From Streptomyces akebiae (GTDB taxonomy: Bacteria > Actinomycetota > Actinomycetes > Streptomycetales > Streptomycetaceae), in contig NZ_CP080647.1 in assembly GCF_019599145.1 (NCBI RefSeq), positions 4,526,001 through 4,590,000 of the forward strand: 64,000 nt of DNA, in the 5' to 3' direction. Made by a program: the position numbers and the translations under genes. Position 1 is the stretch's first letter. The number at the start of each line of letters is the position of its first letter. Shown in pieces: positions 40,085-48,845 of this stretch. The notes under the pieces are model-generated. The model did not search any database. It saw only the letters and a program-made list of their open reading frames with translations, and was not told where the DNA came from.

Positions 40085-42537
40085 GCACGTCCCCGAGGAC
40101 GGGCGGCGGGCAGTTGAGCGTCGACCTCTCCGTGGTCGTCCCCGCCTACAACGAGCAGGACCGCCTCGCCCCCACGCTCGACGCGATCATCAGTCATCTC
40201 TCGGCCACCGAGGCAGCCGCCCGCTGGGAGATCATCGTCGTCGACGACGGGTCGACGGACGCGACGGCCGAGGTCGTGGCCGCCGTCACCGCCCGCGACG
40301 CACGGGTGCAGCTGGTCTCCGGCGGGGACCGCAACCGGGGCAAGGGCCATGCCCTGCGGCTCGGTGTGCTCGCCTCGCACGGCCGCCGCGTCCTGCTCAC
40401 GGACGCCGATCTCTCCGCGCCCATCGACGAGTTGGAGCGGCTCGACAAGGCGCTCTCCGACGGCCACACGGCGGCGATAGGCTCGCGCGAGGCGCCCGGC
40501 GCCAGCATCGAGCGCCACCAGCACCGGCTGCGCGAGACGCTCGGCCGGGCCGGCAACTTCCTGATACGCGGCGTCGCGGTGCCCGGCATCCGCGACACCC
40601 AGTGCGGCTTCAAGCTGTTCGACGGCGACCGCGCCCGCGAGGCCTTCGCCGCCTCCCGACTCGACGGGTTCGGGATCGACGTGGAGATCCTGCGGTACTT
40701 CCACCGCAGCGGCTGGCCCGTCGCCGAGGTCCCCGTCCGCTGGTCCCACCAGCCCGGTTCGAAGATCCGCCCGGGGGACTACGCCCGGGTCCTCGGCGAA
40801 CTCGCCGTCCTGCGCGCCCGTTCCGTCCGCCGGGCCGACGTCCTCGCGGTCCTGGGCTTCCTCCTGATGGCGGTGGCCCTCTACATCGGCCGCTGGATCG
40901 ACCCGAACGGCCGCTACCTCCCCGACTCCCTCCAGGACCAGAACCAGTGGGAGTGGTTCTTCGCGGTCACGGCCGACAACCTGGTCCACTTCCGCAACCC
41001 GCTCTTCACCACCTTCCAGGGCTTCCCCGACGGCGTGAACCTCATGGCCAACACGGTCATGCTCGGCCTGTCGGTGCCCTTCGCGCCCGTCACGCTCCTC
41101 CTGGGCCCGGCGGTCTCGCTCGCCCTGGTCATGACCCTGGGCCTCGCCGCCACGGCCGCCGCCTGGTACTGGCTCATCGTCGAACGGGTCGTACGGCACC
41201 GGGGCGCGGCCTTCGCCGGAGCGGCCCTCGCCGCGTTCGCGCCGCCGATGGTCAGCCACGCCAACGCGCACCCGAACTTCGTCGTCCTGTTCATGATCCC
41301 GCTGATCGTCGACCGGGCGCTGCGCCTGTGCACGGGCGCCCGGACCCGGCACGACGGGATCGTCCTCGGCCTGATGGCCGCCTACCAGATATTCCTGGGC
41401 GAGGAACCCCTCCTCCTCGCCGCCATGGGCATGCTGCTGTTCGCCGTCGCGTACGGCCTGCTCCGCCGGGACGTGGCACGCGACTCCTGGCGCCCGCTGC
41501 TGAAGGGCCTCGGCATCGCGGTCCTCGTGTCCCTCCCGATCGTCACCTTCCCGCTCTCCTGGCAGTTCTTCGGCCCGCAGAGCTACGGGAACATCGCGCA
41601 CGGCGCCAACTCCGGCAACAGCCCGCTCGCGCTCCTCTCCTTCGCCGAACGCTCCCTCCTCGCGGGCGACCGCGACCGCTCGGACGCGCTGTCCCTCAAC
41701 ATCACCGAGCAGAACGCCTTCTACGGCTGGCCCCTGGTCCTGCTGGCCCTCGGCATCGTCGTACGGCTGTGGGAGCGCCCTCTGGTGAAGGCGCTGGCCT
41801 GCACGGCGTTAGCCGCCGCCGTGCTCTCCCTGGGCCCCGAGATCCGCCTCCCGCAGACGGACCTCGTCCTGCCCGGCCCGTGGGCGCTGCTGGCCGAGAA
41901 GCCCCTCTTCGAGTCGGTCATCGAGGGCCGGGTGGCGATGATCTGCGCCCCGGTGCTGGGCATGCTGCTGGCGATCGCCTGCGAACGCCTGGCGGCCACC
42001 CCCGCCCTCGGCACGCGCTACGTCGGCTTCATGGCGGTGACCCTCGCCCTGCTGCCGATCGTCCCGGCCCCGCTGAAGTCCGTGGAACGCGCGGAGGTCC
42101 CGGCGTTCTTCTCGGACGGCACGTGGGCGTCGTACGTCGACACCGGGGCCGGCGAGACCCTGGTGCCCGTGCCGCTGCCGGACCCGGGCAACGCGGAGGC
42201 TCTGCGCTGGCAGACCACGGCGGACTTCGGGTTCCGGATGCCCGGCGGCTACTTCAACGGCCCGTTCGGCGAGGACCGCGTCGGCATCTACGGCGCCGTC
42301 CCCCGCCACACCTCCAACCTGCTGCGTGACGTCCGCTACACCGGCAAGGTCCCGGTGATCGGGGAGAACTGGCAGGCGCAGGCGCGCAGGGACTTCGCGT
42401 ACTGGCACGCGGGTGCGCTGGTCCTGCGCCCGCAGCCGTACGACGAGCAGTTGCGGGAGGCGGTGGACAAGCTCGTCGGCCGACCCGGGAGGTGGGTGGC
42501 CGGAGTGTGGGTATGGGACCTGCACGAAGGGGACTGA
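40081..42537 (+). CDS. Fused dolichyl-phosphate-glucosyltransferase-like GT2 and polytopic membrane protein, one TTA codon
   Basis: An 818-residue bifunctional protein. Residues 1-245 are a GT2 domain like ALG5/DPG synthase: VVVPAYNEQDRLAPTLDAII, IVVDDGSTDATAE, GGDRNRGKGHALRLG, LLTDADLSAPI (DxD-like) and DTQCGFKLFD. It should make polyprenyl-phosphate sugar. Residues 255-700 form about ten to twelve membrane helices of a glycosyltransferase-C or flippase-like protein. The C-terminal 110 residues are soluble. Leu577 is a TTA codon (41809-41811), so bldA dependence is expected. Translationally coupled to the GntR gene. Confidence 0.88.
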   Translation: MSTSPRTGGGQLSVDLSVVVPAYNEQDRLAPTLDAIISHLSATEAAARWEIIVVDDGSTDATAEVVAAVTARDARVQLVSGGDRNRGKGHALRLGVLASHGRRVLLTDADLSAPIDELERLDKALSDGHTAAIGSREAPGASIERHQHRLRETLGRAGNFLIRGVAVPGIRDTQCGFKLFDGDRAREAFAASRLDGFGIDVEILRYFHRSGWPVAEVPVRWSHQPGSKIRPGDYARVLGELAVLRARSVRRADVLAVLGFLLMAVALYIGRWIDPNGRYLPDSLQDQNQWEWFFAVTADNLVHFRNPLFTTFQGFPDGVNLMANTVMLGLSVPFAPVTLLLGPAVSLALVMTLGLAATAAAWYWLIVERVVRHRGAAFAGAALAAFAPPMVSHANAHPNFVVLFMIPLIVDRALRLCTGARTRHDGIVLGLMAAYQIFLGEEPLLLAAMGMLLFAVAYGLLRRDVARDSWRPLLKGLGIAVLVSLPIVTFPLSWQFFGPQSYGNIAHGANSGNSPLALLSFAERSLLAGDRDRSDALSLNITEQNAFYGWPLVLLALGIVVRLWERPLVKALACTALAAAVLSLGPEIRLPQTDLVLPGPWALLAEKPLFESVIEGRVAMICAPVLGMLLAIACERLAATPALGTRYVGFMAVTLALLPIVPAPLKSVERAEVPAFFSDGTWASYVDTGAGETLVPVPLPDPGNAEALRWQTTADFGFRMPGGYFNGPFGEDRVGIYGAVPRHTSNLLRDVRYTGKVPVIGENWQAQARRDFAYWHAGALVLRPQPYDEQLREAVDKLVGRPGRWVAGVWVWDLHEGD

Positions 42538-42636
42538 AGGCGCCCTCAGCGACTACGCTTCCCTGACCACTGTGTGCCGTACGCGAACGTATCCCTACCG
42601 TGCGTGTGCGTGCCGGATGACGCGAGGAGCTCTCTT

Positions 42637-43287
42637 TTGGCCTGTGACCTCTGGCTGGTCCCGCTCGTCGACGTGCTGTGCCACACGCCCGACAACCCGT
42701 TCGCCGAGGAACTCGCGCTCTACAACAAACTGCTGGGCGAGGCCGGGCTGCCACCGGTTCCGGTCTACCAGTACATGCCGGGGCTGACCGGAGAGGTCGC
42801 CCCCGTCGCGGGTTTCGACTACGACGCGCTGCACTTCCTGCGCCGCGCCTATCTGCTCCAGGTGTGCGGCCTCGCGGTGACGCCGGTGGACGCGCTGGGC
42901 GGGGACTACGAACAGCTCCTGGAGATGTTCGAGGGCACGGCCCAGCAGTCGCACCTGGTCTGGCACTACGACCACGCGGGCGCCTATGTCCCCGTCGATT
43001 TCCCGCAGCCCCTCTCCAGCGACGAACTCCTCGCCGGGGGCGGCCCCCTGGGCTCCTCCCAAGGCCTGCTGAGGGAACTTGAGTTCGTCGCCCCGGCCAT
43101 CGGCATCGACCCGGCGAACCCGCCGACGCCCCCCGAGGCACCGCGCGCGCCCACGGAGTTGGAGGAGCCGGCCGTCCCGGCGCCCTACGACCCGAGCCCG
43201 TTCGCCCGTGAACGGCACGTCTGGCTGGGCCTGCACGCGGCGGCGACCCGCAGCCTGGCGCAGGGCTCGATGATCGTCTTCAGCTGA
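42637..43287 (+). CDS. Conserved actinobacterial protein of unknown function
   Basis: A 216-residue protein. I chose the TTG start because GAGGAG lies 7 nt upstream and the conserved-looking sequence ACDLWLVPLVDVLCHTPDNPF begins there. No catalytic motif was recognised; it is soluble and mixed alpha/beta, rich in Pro and Glu toward the end (PTPPEAPRAPTELEEPAVPAPY). The C-terminal stretch HVWLGLHAAATRSLAQGSMIVFS is hydrophobic but too short to be a confident membrane segment. It lies 100 bp downstream of the glycosyltransferase gene. Confidence 0.75.
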   Translation: MACDLWLVPLVDVLCHTPDNPFAEELALYNKLLGEAGLPPVPVYQYMPGLTGEVAPVAGFDYDALHFLRRAYLLQVCGLAVTPVDALGGDYEQLLEMFEGTAQQSHLVWHYDHAGAYVPVDFPQPLSSDELLAGGGPLGSSQGLLRELEFVAPAIGIDPANPPTPPEAPRAPTELEEPAVPAPYDPSPFARERHVWLGLHAAATRSLAQGSMIVFS

Positions 43288-43300
43288 GGGGCCCTCGCGC

Positions 43301-43594
43301 TCAGCGGCCCAGTGCCGCGAGGCCCTTCTGCATGTCCTCGGGGTTCATGACCGGGGTGTAGGTGACATCCGCGCCCAGTTCCAGGAAGAACGGCTCGGCG
43401 ATCGCGGGCATCTGCGAGCTGTCCTGCATGTCGAAGACCATGTAACAGGTGCGCTGCCCGTTGTCGGCGGTGAAGTAGGCCGCCTCCGGCTTCACCTGCT
43501 CCATGGAGGCCTGCATCAGCTTCCCCAACGTGCCGTTGCGAATCGCCTCGTTCGACTTCTCCGTGTCCATCCGTGCCCTGAGCATGACGCGCAT
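43301..43594 (-). CDS. Small protein, possible DUF3303-like ferredoxin-fold (alpha/beta barrel dimer)
   Basis: A 97-residue protein. ATG 43594 is preceded by GGAAGG. The sequence MRVMLRARMDTEKSNEAIRNG, QVKPEAAYFTADNGQRTCYMVFDMQDSSQMPAIAEPFF and ADVTYTPVMNPEDMQKGL has the beta-alpha-beta pattern of dimeric alpha-beta barrel proteins. The family name is tentative and no catalytic residues are evident. Confidence 0.75.
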   Translation of the reverse strand: MRVMLRARMDTEKSNEAIRNGTLGKLMQASMEQVKPEAAYFTADNGQRTCYMVFDMQDSSQMPAIAEPFFLELGADVTYTPVMNPEDMQKGLAALGR

Positions 43595-43771
43595 CGCACT
43601 CACCTTCCTCAGCTGGTCAAGCATGCACGAACAAGCGCATCTTCCAATGATATGCCCGTTATATGCGCCATGTTCAGTCGGCGACCCGGTATGAACGAAC
43701 GATGAGCGATGTACGGGACTAGAATGATCTTCTTCATCTCTCTCCCCCACACACAACTGGAGAGTTGTCCC

Positions 43772-44161
43772 ATGTCGTCGCACCCCACCATCCCCCTGAC
43801 CACCCCCCGGACCACCCCACGCCGCCGCACTGCCGTGCTCGCCCTCACCGTCACCGCCGTGGCCGTGGCGGGCCTGGCCTTTCCGCAGACCGCGCTGGCG
43901 GGAGGCAGCGGCCAGCGCGTCCAGTTCTGCAGCTCGGCCGGCCAAGCCGGCTACGCGACAGCGGACGGCAACGACCACAACGGCAACTTCGCGATCGGCG
44001 AGTACTGGCGTTTCGGCCGGAACGGCTGCGTCACCGACACCGCTCGCTGGTGGCAGGGCCAGGTGAGGATCAACTGGATCTTGGACGACGGCACATCCCG
44101 GACGACCAGCTGCCAGGTTCCGAAGAGCCAGGCGAGCGACGTCTTCACCTGTCGGGACTGA
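43772..44161 (+). CDS. Small secreted protein of unknown function
   Basis: A 129-residue protein with a Thr/Pro-rich N-terminus, basic RRR, the hydrophobic core TAVLALTVTAVAVAGLAF and the cleavage site QTALA-GG. The mature 85 residues hold four cysteines (VQFCSSAG; GRNGCVTD; TTSCQVP; VFTCRD) likely paired in disulphides, and aromatic beta-type sequence (YWRFGRN; RWWQGQVRINWILDDGT). GGAGAG lies 8 nt before the ATG. A strong hairpin follows. Confidence 0.8.
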   Translation: MSSHPTIPLTTPRTTPRRRTAVLALTVTAVAVAGLAFPQTALAGGSGQRVQFCSSAGQAGYATADGNDHNGNFAIGEYWRFGRNGCVTDTARWWQGQVRINWILDDGTSRTTSCQVPKSQASDVFTCRD

Positions 44162-44181
44162 GTCACCGCCGCACGGCCGCC

Positions 44182-44214
44182 GGGTGTTCGGGGAGCCGTT
44201 CTCCCCGAACACCC
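44182..44214 (+). terminator. Perfect 14-bp hairpin
   Basis: GGGTGTTCGGGGAG pairs with CTCCCCGAACACCC around CCGTT, 20 bp after the secreted-protein stop. No T-run, as is common for Streptomyces terminators. Confidence 0.8.
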
Positions 44215-44515
44215 GCGGGGGCGCCCGCGGCCCGGCACCCGGCTCCTCGACCCTTGAACCCGGATCACCGTGCCGGGACGGCACTGCGGACCGGACGCGC
44301 GTCAGCGGCCGAGACCCGGCAGCGGGTGAGGTCCTTTCCCCGGCCGATGATCGGCGGCAGACGCTGGAGCCGGCCCACCGGGTAGCCGAAGACGTGCCCC
44401 GTCAGACCGGGCAGTCACCGACCCGGTCGCACGGGCGGCAGATCCTGTGCACCGCACTCGCCGCCCGACAGCCCCGGGTGCGCCCGCAGGTCGTCCCGGG
44501 TGGCCGCGACACCGA

Positions 44516-44562
44516 CACACGAAGGCGGCCGACACCGTCGCCGGGTCGGCCGTCTTCGTGTG
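44516..44562 (-). terminator. 17-bp hairpin downstream of purA
   Basis: CACACGAAGGCGGCCGA and TCGGCCGTCTTCGTGTG pair with a single mismatch or wobble, 24 bp past the purA stop. Confidence 0.75.
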
Positions 44563-44585
44563 GGGAGAGCGGAGGAACGGGAGGA

Positions 44586-45869
44586 CTAGATGAACGAGTT
44601 GATCTCGATCGTCTCGTCGCGGCCCGGACCGACCCCGATCGCGGAGATCGGCGCCCCGGACATCTCCTCCAGCGCCTTCACGTACGCCTGGGCGTTCTTC
44701 GGGAGGTCGGAGAAGGACTTCGCCGACGTGATGTCCTCGGACCAGCCCGGCAGGGTCTCGTAGATCGGCTTCGCGTGGTGGAAGTCGGACTGCGAGTACG
44801 GGAGTTCCTCGACGCGCTTGCCGTCGATCTCGTAGGCGACGCAGACGGGGATCTGCTCCCAGCCCGTGAGGACGTCGAGCTTGGTGAGGAAGAAGTCCGT
44901 CAGGCCGTTCACGCGGGTCGCGTAGCGGGCGATGACCGCGTCGAACCAGCCGCAGCGGCGGTCACGGCCGGTGGTGACGCCCCGCTCGTGGCCGATGCGG
45001 CGCAGCGCCTCGCCGTCCTCGTCGAACAGCTCGGTGGGGAACGGACCGGCGCCGACCCGGGTGGTGTACGCCTTGAGGATGCCGATGACCCGGCTGATCT
45101 TCGTCGGGCCGACGCCCGCGCCCGTGCAGGCGCCACCGGCGGTCGGGTTCGACGAGGTCACGAAGGGGTACGTGCCGTGGTCGATGTCGAGGAGCGTGCC
45201 CTGGCCGCCCTCGAACAGGACGACCTTGTCGTCCTCCAGGGCCTGGTTGAGGACCAGGACCGTGTCGGCGACGAACGGGGCCAGCTTCTCGGCGTAGCCC
45301 AGCAGCTCCTCGACGACCTGGTCCACCGCGATCGCGCGGCGGTTGTAGAGCTTGGTGAGGAGCTGGTTCTTGACGTCGAGGGCCGCCTCGACCTTCTGCG
45401 TCAGGATCGACTCGTCGTACAGGTCCTGAACCCGGATGCCCACGCGGTTGATCTTGTCGGCGTAGGTCGGGCCGATGCCCCGCCCCGTCGTACCGATCTT
45501 GCGCTTACCGAGGAAACGTTCCGTGACCTTGTCCACCGTCACGTTGTACGGCGTGATGATGTGAGCGTTGCCGCTGATCAGGAGCTTGGACGTGTCGACG
45601 CCGCGCTCGTTCAGACCGCTCAGCTCGGAGAGCAGGACCGACGGGTCGACGACGACGCCGTTGCCGATGACCGGCGTGCAGCCGGGGGAGAGAATCCCGG
45701 AAGGGAGAAGGTGGAGGGCGTACTTCTGGTCACCCACGACTACCGTGTGGCCGGCGTTGTTGCCGCCCTGGTAGCGCACCACATAGTCGACGGACCCACC
45801 TAGCAGGTCCGTCGCCTTTCCCTTGCCTTCGTCACCCCACTGAGCACCGAGCAGCACAAGTGCGGGCAC
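44586..45869 (-). CDS. purA: Adenylosuccinate synthetase
   Basis: A 427-residue GTP-dependent enzyme joining IMP and aspartate to adenylosuccinate, the first committed step to AMP. It has [19 protein letters not shown] (P-loop and catalytic Asp), [27 protein letters not shown] and the C-terminal [12 protein letters not shown]. The GTG start is supported by GGAAGGGG 9 nt upstream and by homology starting VPALVLLG. Divergent from the DAGK-like gene; its leader contains the stem-loop at 45997. Confidence 0.97.
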   Translation of the reverse strand: MPALVLLGAQWGDEGKGKATDLLGGSVDYVVRYQGGNNAGHTVVVGDQKYALHLLPSGILSPGCTPVIGNGVVVDPSVLLSELSGLNERGVDTSKLLISGNAHIITPYNVTVDKVTERFLGKRKIGTTGRGIGPTYADKINRVGIRVQDLYDESILTQKVEAALDVKNQLLTKLYNRRAIAVDQVVEELLGYAEKLAPFVADTVLVLNQALEDDKVVLFEGGQGTLLDIDHGTYPFVTSSNPTAGGACTGAGVGPTKISRVIGILKAYTTRVGAGPFPTELFDEDGEALRRIGHERGVTTGRDRRCGWFDAVIARYATRVNGLTDFFLTKLDVLTGWEQIPVCVAYEIDGKRVEELPYSQSDFHHAKPIYETLPGWSEDITSAKSFSDLPKNAQAYVKALEEMSGAPISAIGVGPGRDETIEINSFI

Positions 45870-45996
45870 GCGCGTACACCCCTTCCGGGCGGGGCATGTC
45901 CAAGGTCGGGGGCGTACGCGATGGCTCATTACCGTCGCGTGCGCCGCGACCGTCGTTGGCCGCACACTGTGGACCCGGATGCCCCGGAATAGACGA

Positions 45997-46024
45997 AGCC
46001 CCTGGCGCAATAGCGCAAGGGGCT
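45997..46024. promoter_or_regulatory. Stem-loop in the purA leader
   Basis: AGCCCCT-G-GCGC-AATA-GCGC-A-AGGGGCT: an 11-bp stem with one internal mismatch, between the divergent purA and DAGK-like genes. On the minus strand it lies between TAGCAT (a possible -10) and the purA start, so it could act as a leader attenuator. Confidence 0.4.
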
Positions 46025-46066
46025 CTTGCACAAAGATGCTACCCGAGGAAGCGAGGCAGGACCGAG

Positions 46067-47185
46067 GTGGCGACTGACGACCAGCTCCTCGTGGTGATCG
46101 ATCCCCTCGCCCGTCGCACGGACGGCGAGGCCGTACGGATCGCGAAAGACGTGCTCAGCGCGGGTGCGGCGAGTACGAAGGTGTGCCTTCCGGAAGGGCC
46201 CGAGGAATTCGCGCGGGCCCTCTCACGGCGCGGTTCCCGGCGCCCGGTGGTGGTCGGCGACGACCGCGCGCTGCTGCGGGCGGTGGCTCTTCTGCACCGT
46301 CGGCGGGAGCTGGCGGCATGCGCCCTCTCCCTGGTGCCCGTGGGCTCCGCCCTGGGGCTCGCCCACTCCCTGGGCGTGCCCACCGGCGCGGTCGCGGCGG
46401 CCCGCGCCGTCCTCGACGGTGTCGAACATCGGCTGGATCTGCTCGTCGACGACAGCGACGGCGTGGTCCTGGGCGCCCTGCGCATCCCGGCCCTGCCGGG
46501 CGTGCCGGGCGCGCCGCCCCGGGACCTGCCGGAGGGGGGCGGGACGGCGCCGGGCCCGGCGCCGGGGCCCGGCAGGGGCGCGGCGTCGGGCCCGGGCAGA
46601 GGCACGGACCCGAGGAAGGCATCGGGGACAGGCTCGGAGGCGGATGCGCGGACGGGCCCGCGGGCGGGCAGCGGCACGGGGTCGGCCAGGGGGCCGGAGC
46701 CCGGGGACGGGTCGGCCGACGGGTCGGCCGACGGGTCGGCCGACGGGTGTGCGTCGCCGTCGTCGTCCGGCCATCATTCCTGGCTGCGCGCCTGGCCGCA
46801 GTCTCTCGCCCGTACGTTGTCGACGCGATCGGCGATACCCGCCCGGATGTCGCGTCCGCTGCGGCCCTCGCGCATACGGGTCGCCGCCGGGGGCGGGGCC
46901 GGGCCCTCGCGGCTGCGGGTGGAGGTGGACGGCGTGATCCTCGTCGACCTGGACCAGCCCGTGGAGGTCGTGTCCATCACGCCCAACGTCCATGGCGGCG
47001 CCGATGTCGAGATCCGGCCGGTGTCGGTGGGCGCCGAGGCGGCCCCGCTGCACGCGATAGGCCGGCGGGTGACCGTGTCCGGCGCGGACTTCCGCTACCG
47101 GGCGGATTCCCTGGTGGCGGGCCCGGTACGGACGCGGACGTGGACGGTCCGGGAGGCGGCGTGGGGGCTGACGCTGCCGGGGTGA
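46067..47185 (+). CDS. Diacylglycerol-kinase-like catalytic domain protein
   Basis: A 372-residue protein. GTG 46067 follows AGGCAGGACCGAG. The N-terminal half ([61 protein letters not shown]) resembles the DAGK/NAD-kinase-like catalytic domain, in which PVG substitutes for the usual GGDGT-type motif, so activity is doubtful. A disordered insert of about 110 residues rich in Gly/Pro/Ser, including four DGSA repeats, precedes a C-terminal beta-domain ([22 protein letters not shown]). Divergent from purA. Confidence 0.75.
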   Translation: MATDDQLLVVIDPLARRTDGEAVRIAKDVLSAGAASTKVCLPEGPEEFARALSRRGSRRPVVVGDDRALLRAVALLHRRRELAACALSLVPVGSALGLAHSLGVPTGAVAAARAVLDGVEHRLDLLVDDSDGVVLGALRIPALPGVPGAPPRDLPEGGGTAPGPAPGPGRGAASGPGRGTDPRKASGTGSEADARTGPRAGSGTGSARGPEPGDGSADGSADGSADGCASPSSSGHHSWLRAWPQSLARTLSTRSAIPARMSRPLRPSRIRVAAGGGAGPSRLRVEVDGVILVDLDQPVEVVSITPNVHGGADVEIRPVSVGAEAAPLHAIGRRVTVSGADFRYRADSLVAGPVRTRTWTVREAAWGLTLPG

Positions 47186-47223
47186 GGGTCTGCAAGGGGC
47201 GCCCGGTGGGTGCCGGACGGGTC

Positions 47224-47403
47224 ATGGCCGAGGAGGTCGGCCAGGCCGCCGGGGCAGGGGTCCTTGATGACCCGGCGGACCGTCGCGCCGCTGGGCGGGA
47301 TGTGCACGGACAGGGCTGTCACGGTGTGGGCACCGAACCGGGCCAGGACGTCCCGAGGGGCCTCGGCCGCCCACTCGCTGATCGCCACGAAACTCCTCGC
47401 CCG
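47224..47403 (-). pseudogene. Remnant of an ISAs1-type transposase
   Basis: The minus strand reads RARSFVAISEWAAEAPRDVL, then ARFGAH, then PPSGATVRRVIKD. This matches the DDE-associated N-terminal region of ISAs1/H-repeat transposases (RSFAAIxEWAAD...PxEATVRRVL). About 60 residues survive with no start, no catalytic domain and no ends visible. Confidence 0.7.
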
Positions 47404-47819
47404 GTCACCACGGCGGGGCAGTCGATCAGCAGGCCAACCAGACACCCTCACAAGATCTGCACCCATCGAACATGATGAGGTGTCAGCTCGCTGTAGCCAG
47501 GGCCGTGTGACGCAGGGTGACGCATGCGGGGTGCGGGGCGCGCGGGCGTGCCCGGAGTGCGGACGCGTGATCAAGCTCGAAGCCCGCCAGGTCTACGGCT
47601 TCCGCAACCGCACCAACCAATGGACTCCCATCACGTTGTGCTACCACCAGGCGCGCTCGCGGACGCCTGCCTCCCCTATCAAGCTCGATGAGCCGCCAAT
47701 CAAGTTGCTGAAAGTTCATATACTTTTTGGGGTACTCTCCTGCCAGCCAAGATCGCGAAGATCAGCGGGTCAAGTCTCGCGACATGCGAGGCCATTCATG
47801 CATGGAGAGGTTGTCAAGC
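47404..47819. other. Left part of the islet, no intact gene
   Basis: Composition drops in GC toward 47640-47740, where CATATACTTTTTGGGGTACT looks like a promoter. A frame near 47540-47640 contains CPECGRVIKLEARQVYGFRN but has no recognisable family. TGATGAGGTGTCAG at 47473-47486 recurs at 52347-52360. Confidence 0.45.
47473..47486. repeat. 14-bp direct repeat, left copy
   Basis: TGATGAGGTGTCAG, identical to 52347-52360. The pair brackets most of the islet at 4.9 kb spacing. Confidence 0.45.
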
Positions 47820-48161
47820 GTGAAGAGTTTACTTTCCGTAAGGGCTCTGGCCGTGGCCGCCATAGTGGGCGGAACGATACTTTCGGCGAGTGGCCCTGCG
47901 GCCGCCGCAGGGCTGCCCAGTAAAGCAAAGGTGACGGGGAGCGCTACCGTCACGAACACATATTCCAATGGTGGCCAGTTCATGTCCATGGATGCTTTGA
48001 TCGCCACCGCGCGCGAAACCGCAGAGTGGGCGGCGAAGCGCCAATGCGAGTCCGGCGAGATCAGGTACAAGCATTCCGAGGTCGTCAATCAGAGCTACGA
48101 GAACGACAAGCAAGCCCAGAAGCAGACCGCGATGGTCACGATTTCCACCAGGTGCTGGTGA
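47820..48161 (+). CDS. Small secreted protein with a TTA codon at position 4
   Basis: A 113-residue protein. GTG 47820 follows GGAGAGG; an in-frame ATG at 47802 is an alternative. A signal peptide (VKSLLSVRALAVAAIVGGTIL then SASGPAAAA-GL) precedes a mature region of about 85 residues: ATVTNTYSNGGQFMSMDALIATARETAEWAAKRQCESGEI, YKHSEVVNQSYENDKQAQKQTAMVTISTRCW, with two cysteines. Codon 4 is TTA (47829-47831), so export should depend on bldA. No family was recognised. Codon use is less GC-biased than neighbours, suggesting recent transfer. Confidence 0.78.
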   Translation: MKSLLSVRALAVAAIVGGTILSASGPAAAAGLPSKAKVTGSATVTNTYSNGGQFMSMDALIATARETAEWAAKRQCESGEIRYKHSEVVNQSYENDKQAQKQTAMVTISTRCW

Positions 48162-48845
48162 GTCGGTCCCGGCAGCTGTAGTTCCTGTTCGTTGACGTAT
48201 TCGTGCTGGTGAGCGGCCTGCTGGGTGCTCGCGGGAGCGAGTGTTTCAGGGCGGCGACGGCGGCGGTGGCCGGCTGTTTCCCGCCACGGGAGTCGCGACT
48301 GCCGGCCAGGGACATGGCCGAGGCGATACTGCCCCCCCCTTTGTCAGGTGTGACCGGCCGTCGACGACTCCAACCCGTCCGCCGGCGCTGCCGCCGTCCG
48401 CCGGATGGAAGTCGGCGGCCTATCCGACCTTCCACCGTTCGATGTGCCTGTGGAACAGCCCCTCCGCCCTCCAAGGGCGGTGGGGCCGGATCTCGTCGGG
48501 ATTCTCTACAAGTTACTGATTGTTCAGAAAGGGATTCCGAGCTTCCGAAGGCGGATGCCGGCACCCCTGACCGAATGGGTTCTGGCGGCAGCAGTGGTCT
48601 TCGCTCCGGACGGCAAGGCGTTTCGGCAGGCGTCCGGTAGTGGGGGGTGCCTGGAAACGGCGTTGAGGGAGGGATTTCCGTTGGGCACCTGGTTCCGGCC
48701 AAGTTTGGCAAAGTGTGTTTTTTCCGTAATCGGGCTGTGTAGTTTTCGAGCGACCTGGAAGGCGTGATTCGTCCTCGGAACAGGCACTCCACGTCGCGGC
48801 GGTCATGCCGGCCTTTCCCCATCGTCCTCGCAGACGGGCATCGTG
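48162..48845. other. AT-richer gap in the islet
   Basis: I see no convincing gene. Composition is mixed, with a T-run near 48716-48722 (GTGTTTTTTCC) that might end or begin transcripts. No ribosome site stands out before the following large gene. Confidence 0.45.

Larger units (their letters stand above)
44162..44585. other. Gap holding two terminator hairpins
   Basis: No gene is seen between the secreted protein and the purA stop codon. The left hairpin (44182) serves the plus-strand gene and the right one (44516) serves purA. Confidence 0.6.

Noticed and set aside
47483..47719. A 78-residue minus-strand frame in the islet
   Set aside because: It does not match the transposase remnant or any family; kept as unassigned DNA only.
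48162..48845. Possible genes in the islet gap (frames at 48203-48640 and 48136-48822)
   Set aside because: Compositions are Arg/Pro/Ser-rich with no ribosome site or family, and they contradict each other in strand.
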